Shown here in pieces: positions 60,740-64,000 of a DNA stretch of 64,000 nucleotides; the stretch's first letter is position 1; every line of letters begins with the position of its first letter. The stretch comes from Planctomycetota bacterium. Lineage in GTDB: Bacteria; Planctomycetota; J058; JAJDCQ01. Location of the stretch: the NCBI GenBank assembly GCA_029260755.1, contig JAJDCQ010000213.1, positions 62,001-126,000 on the forward strand. The letters run 5' to 3'. The position numbers and the translations under genes are program-made. The notes under the pieces are model-generated. The model was not told where the DNA came from, ran no database searches, and saw only the letters and a list, made by a program, of their open reading frames with translations.

Positions 60740-62272
60740 TTACGAGCCGCCAGCGCTGCCCATGTCGGCGAGGTGGCTCTCGGCGATCCGGGCCCACTGG
60801 CTGCTCGGCGCGAGGCGGATGACGTTCTCGTACTCGCGCCGCGCCTCGTCGTACTCGCCCCGTCCCTTGTGCCCGGCGGCCTTCTTGAGCAAGAGCACGG
60901 CCCGCTCCTCGTCCTGCGGCGGAGCGCCCGGCTTGATCTCCGGTCGGAAGATCACCGCGACGATGATGATGATCAGCACGGCGACCGCGCCGAAGATCGC
61001 GACGGCGAGCGAGACGCTCTCGGTCTGCTTCGCGCCGCGGATGCGCACCGCGCGGATGCGTCGGGCGCGCTCGCGCCGCTCCTGCGCCTCGGGGTCGATG
61101 TAGGCGGAGAGCGACGCGCTCGGCTTCTCGCGTCGACGAGCGTTGGCGCCGCTCGTGCGCGCTTCCCGCCCGCTCCCGCCGCCTCCGCCTCCGCCGCGCT
61201 TGGGCGCGCCGGCCGGGCGCTTCCCGTCGAGCGCCCGCTCGATCTCGTCGGTCAGCTCCTCGGGCGACTGCGGGCGATCCTCGCGCCGCTTCTCCATAAG
61301 GTAGAGGACGAGGTCGCTCGAGGCGCGGCTGACCTTCGGGTTGCGGCGCTTCGGCGGCTCGGGATCCTCGGTCAGGTGCTTCGTCATCAGCACCATCGGG
61401 CTGCTCCCGACGAACGGCGTCTCGCCGGTGAGCATGTGATAGACGGTCGCGCCGAGCGAGTAGATGTCGCTCCGGATGTCGACGTCGGACTCGCCGCGCG
61501 CCTGCTCGGGCGAGATGTAGTGCGGCGTCCCGATCGGGATGCCCTTGCGGTCCGCCTCGCCGTCGTCGCCCTCGGCCACCTTCGCGAGGCCGAGGTCGCA
61601 GAGCTTCGCTATGTCGTGGTTCGCGACGAGGATGTTCTGCGGCTTCACGTCGCGGTGGACGAGGCCGTGCTTCGCGGCGTGGGTGAGCGCCGCGGCGACC
61701 TGGAGGGTGATCCGGAGGGCCCGCTTCTCCTCGATCGCGCCGCGCGCCTCGACGAGCTCGGCGACCGTGTCGCCCTCGACGTACTCCATCACGAAGTAGC
61801 AGTAGCCGTTGACCTCGCCGACGTCGATCCCGGCGATGATGTTCTCGTGGTTGAGCCGGGCGACCGCGCGCGCCTCGCTGATGAAGCGCTCGCGGAAGGT
61901 GCGGTCCTTGGCGTAGCGCGGCGGGAGAACCTTGAGGGCGACGATGCGGTCGAGCGAGACCTGGCGGGCCTTGTAGACCTGGCCGCCCATGCCGCCCTTG
62001 CCGATCAGCTCCTGGATCTCGTAGCCGGGGATCGCGAGGGTCTGCTGGCGGTGCTGCTGGACCTCGAGGATGCGGTTGACGCCGTTCTGATCGAGGTAAC
62101 CCTTCTCGATCATGATCTCGCCGATGCGCTTCGGCACGACGCCGAAGGATCGGAGCTTCTGCTGGATCTCGAGGCAGGCCTGGACCGACTCCCCGGCGGT
62201 GAGGCCCTCGCGGACCGCGATCTCGCCGAAGAGCATGCCTTGCTGGGTCGCGGTCGCTTGGGTCATCGTCAC
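60740..62272 (-). CDS. Ser/Thr protein kinase with duplicated N-terminal helical motif (MshEN/GspE-N-like) and TM
   Basis: GEIAVREGLTAGESVQACLEIQQ / GEIMIEKGYLDQNGVNRILEVQQ; GKGGMGGQVYKAR; HRDVKPQN; CDLGLAK. Confidence 0.85.
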   Translation of the reverse strand: MTMTQATATQQGMLFGEIAVREGLTAGESVQACLEIQQKLRSFGVVPKRIGEIMIEKGYLDQNGVNRILEVQQHRQQTLAIPGYEIQELIGKGGMGGQVYKARQVSLDRIVALKVLPPRYAKDRTFRERFISEARAVARLNHENIIAGIDVGEVNGYCYFVMEYVEGDTVAELVEARGAIEEKRALRITLQVAAALTHAAKHGLVHRDVKPQNILVANHDIAKLCDLGLAKVAEGDDGEADRKGIPIGTPHYISPEQARGESDVDIRSDIYSLGATVYHMLTGETPFVGSSPMVLMTKHLTEDPEPPKRRNPKVSRASSDLVLYLMEKRREDRPQSPEELTDEIERALDGKRPAGAPKRGGGGGGGSGREARTSGANARRREKPSASLSAYIDPEAQERRERARRIRAVRIRGAKQTESVSLAVAIFGAVAVLIIIIVAVIFRPEIKPGAPPQDEERAVLLLKKAAGHKGRGEYDEARREYENVIRLAPSSQWARIAESHLADMGSAGGS

Positions 62273-62448
62273 CCCGCGGCGCGCGGATCACCGCCGCCGC
62301 TCCCGGCCCGACGGTCGACCGACCGACGGGCGTCTCGTGAACAGAGCCCTACCCCCGGGGGGATTCCCCATGATCCATCGGGGGTCTCTCGACCGCAAGG
62401 CGGCGAGGGGGCGCTCGGTCCGACCTCGTTTCGAGGTCGTCAGTTGCG

Positions 62449-63282
62449 TCACGCGGGCGGCGAGCTCATGGGGCCGTCATCGTCGTCGGCGGCCGCCTTC
62501 GCCCGCCACGCGACGACCTCGTCGAACGCCTCGCGGGTCGGCTTTCGGGTCAGGAGGATGACGAGGATCAGGGGATAGACCGAGGCGAAGATCCACATGA
62601 AGACCGCGCCCGCGATCGCGCCGAGCCAGCTCAGCGAGCTGAACATCGCGATCGGGGCCGCCGCCCCCGCGGCGCCGCCGCGCGCCTGGGCCATCCGCGT
62701 CTGCGCCGCCATCATCGCGTCCATCGACTCCATCTGTCCGGGCACGAGGAGGCCGTACCAGATGGCGAAGACGAGGGCGAAGAGGAGCTTGTAGCCGCCG
62801 GCGAAGAGCGAGATCTTGCGACCCCACGGGCGCACGAGGAGGAGGCCGATCCCGCCGATGATGAGCAGCAGGTTCCCGAGGGCGGAGAGGACCGCGTCGC
62901 TGACGAAGTACCCGATCACGATCGGCTCGCCCATCCACGCGTACATGGCGAAGAAGTCGGGGTCGAACGGCGGGTTCGAGGCCTTCCAGTCGTCGAGCTC
63001 GCCGCGCAGCTCCTCCTTCTCCTCCTCGGTCTCGGCGTCCTCGATCTGGTCGGCGTAGTCCTCCTCGACCTCCGCGCGCCGGGCGGACTCCTCCTTCTCG
63101 ATCTGCGCCTGGAGAGCGTCCATCCCGATGCCCATGACCGGGCTGATGAGCGACATGGCGTTCGGGCAGAGGGCGAAGAGGCCGTAGCAGATCGAGATGA
63201 CCGCGATGACGGTGATCGTGTAGGGACGCTCGGGCGCGTCCTCGAAACGGCCGCTCTCGCGGCTGGGCTCCCAGACCGACAT
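62449..63282 (-). CDS. Multi-TM membrane protein with acidic coiled-coil-like extramembrane segment
   Basis: TM segments; EEDYADQIEDAETEEEKEELRGELDDW. Confidence 0.7.
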   Translation of the reverse strand: MSVWEPSRESGRFEDAPERPYTITVIAVISICYGLFALCPNAMSLISPVMGIGMDALQAQIEKEESARRAEVEEDYADQIEDAETEEEKEELRGELDDWKASNPPFDPDFFAMYAWMGEPIVIGYFVSDAVLSALGNLLLIIGGIGLLLVRPWGRKISLFAGGYKLLFALVFAIWYGLLVPGQMESMDAMMAAQTRMAQARGGAAGAAAPIAMFSSLSWLGAIAGAVFMWIFASVYPLILVILLTRKPTREAFDEVVAWRAKAAADDDDGPMSSPPA

Positions 63283-63284
63283 CG

Positions 63285-64000
63285 TCAGACCGCCTCGGTC
63301 GCCATCTTGATCATGAGCACGACGCTCAGCCCGAACATGCAGCCCATCAACACCGCCATCGCCAGGACCATCACGACGAGGGCGACCGCCGCCGAGCCGA
63401 TCCCGTTTCCGATCTGTCGGTCGTGGGCGCCGGAGATCGCCGCTCCGCTCGTGTAGAGGAGCCACATCCACTGCATCGCGGTGCCGGCGACCACGCAGAT
63501 CAGATACAGGATCACGCCGGCCGTCACGCTGCCGGCCGTCTTCGCGATCAGGAACGCGGGGATCCCGAGGGCGTGGCCGAGCTGAGGCACCCAGAGAAAC
63601 GTCCCGACGACGTAGGTCCCCGCGCGGAACGTCGTCGCGAAGCTCCGGCGAGTCCTGTCCTTGCCCGTGACGCCCGCGCCCAGGTGAAGGAGCGCCGACC
63701 AGACGGCGGCCTGCATCAGCCCGCCGGCCGCGAGCGAGACGGAGCCGCCGACGATGACCTCGAGGACCGACGGCATCGTCACCTCGATGCCGAGGCGCTG
63801 CTCGATCTGGGGGTTGTCGACGATCGCGACCCAGGTGCCGTGGACGACGTGCTCGGCCGCCAGGAAGATCAGCGATGCCGACGCGCCGGCGAGCAGCATC
63901 GAGACCGTCGCGTAGACGATCACCCGCACCGGGCTGCCGGCCGGGGCGAAGCTCTCGAAGAACGCGCGCGGCCGGAACAGGATCGAGAGCAGGGTCGGGA
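63285..64000 (-). CDS. Yip1-like multi-TM membrane protein, N-terminus beyond window end
   Basis: Frame stays open to 64000 (...LLSILFRPRAFFESFAPAGSPVRVIVYATVSML); TM-rich. Confidence 0.6.
   Translation of the reverse strand, partial: PTLLSILFRPRAFFESFAPAGSPVRVIVYATVSMLLAGASASLIFLAAEHVVHGTWVAIVDNPQIEQRLGIEVTMPSVLEVIVGGSVSLAAGGLMQAAVWSALLHLGAGVTGKDRTRRSFATTFRAGTYVVGTFLWVPQLGHALGIPAFLIAKTAGSVTAGVILYLICVVAGTAMQWMWLLYTSGAAISGAHDRQIGNGIGSAAVALVVMVLAMAVLMGCMFGLSVVLMIKMATEAV

Overview
A 64 kb, very GC-rich bacterial chromosomal window. The density of Hanks-type Ser/Thr kinases suggests Planctomycetota or a similar lineage (inference only). I call about 44 protein-coding genes. I saw no rRNA, tRNA, CRISPR array or intact transposase. 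Recognisable content: an mrfA/mrfB (yprA/yprB) pair at the left edge, nine Hanks-type kinases or degenerate kinases, FadL, a GH2 hydrolase, a fused MFS/spermidine synthase, a PQQ sugar dehydrogenase-cytochrome fusion, an ECF sigma/cupredoxin cluster, an AidB-like acyl-CoA dehydrogenase, mtnA, purE, purC and an aminotransferase. The strongest observations are: (1) a split ORF at 49877-50551 that reads as one secreted iodothyronine-deiodinase-like selenoprotein, with in-frame UGA in FGSYT-U-PPF and a perfect hairpin 11 nt downstream; (2) a single-ORF fusion of thymidylate kinase and orotate phosphoribosyltransferase at 34502-35638; (3) dispersed intergenic inverted-repeat elements of several unrelated sequence families that share ~9-bp tandem arms, plus a RAYT/REP-like 26-bp inverted repeat; (4) an ECF sigma factor translationally coupled to a membrane protein with a cupredoxin-like domain; (5) a paralogous kinase family with an uncharacterised C-terminal region, and several kinases with HGD/HND catalytic loops. 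All calls come from reading the sequence; no database search was run.
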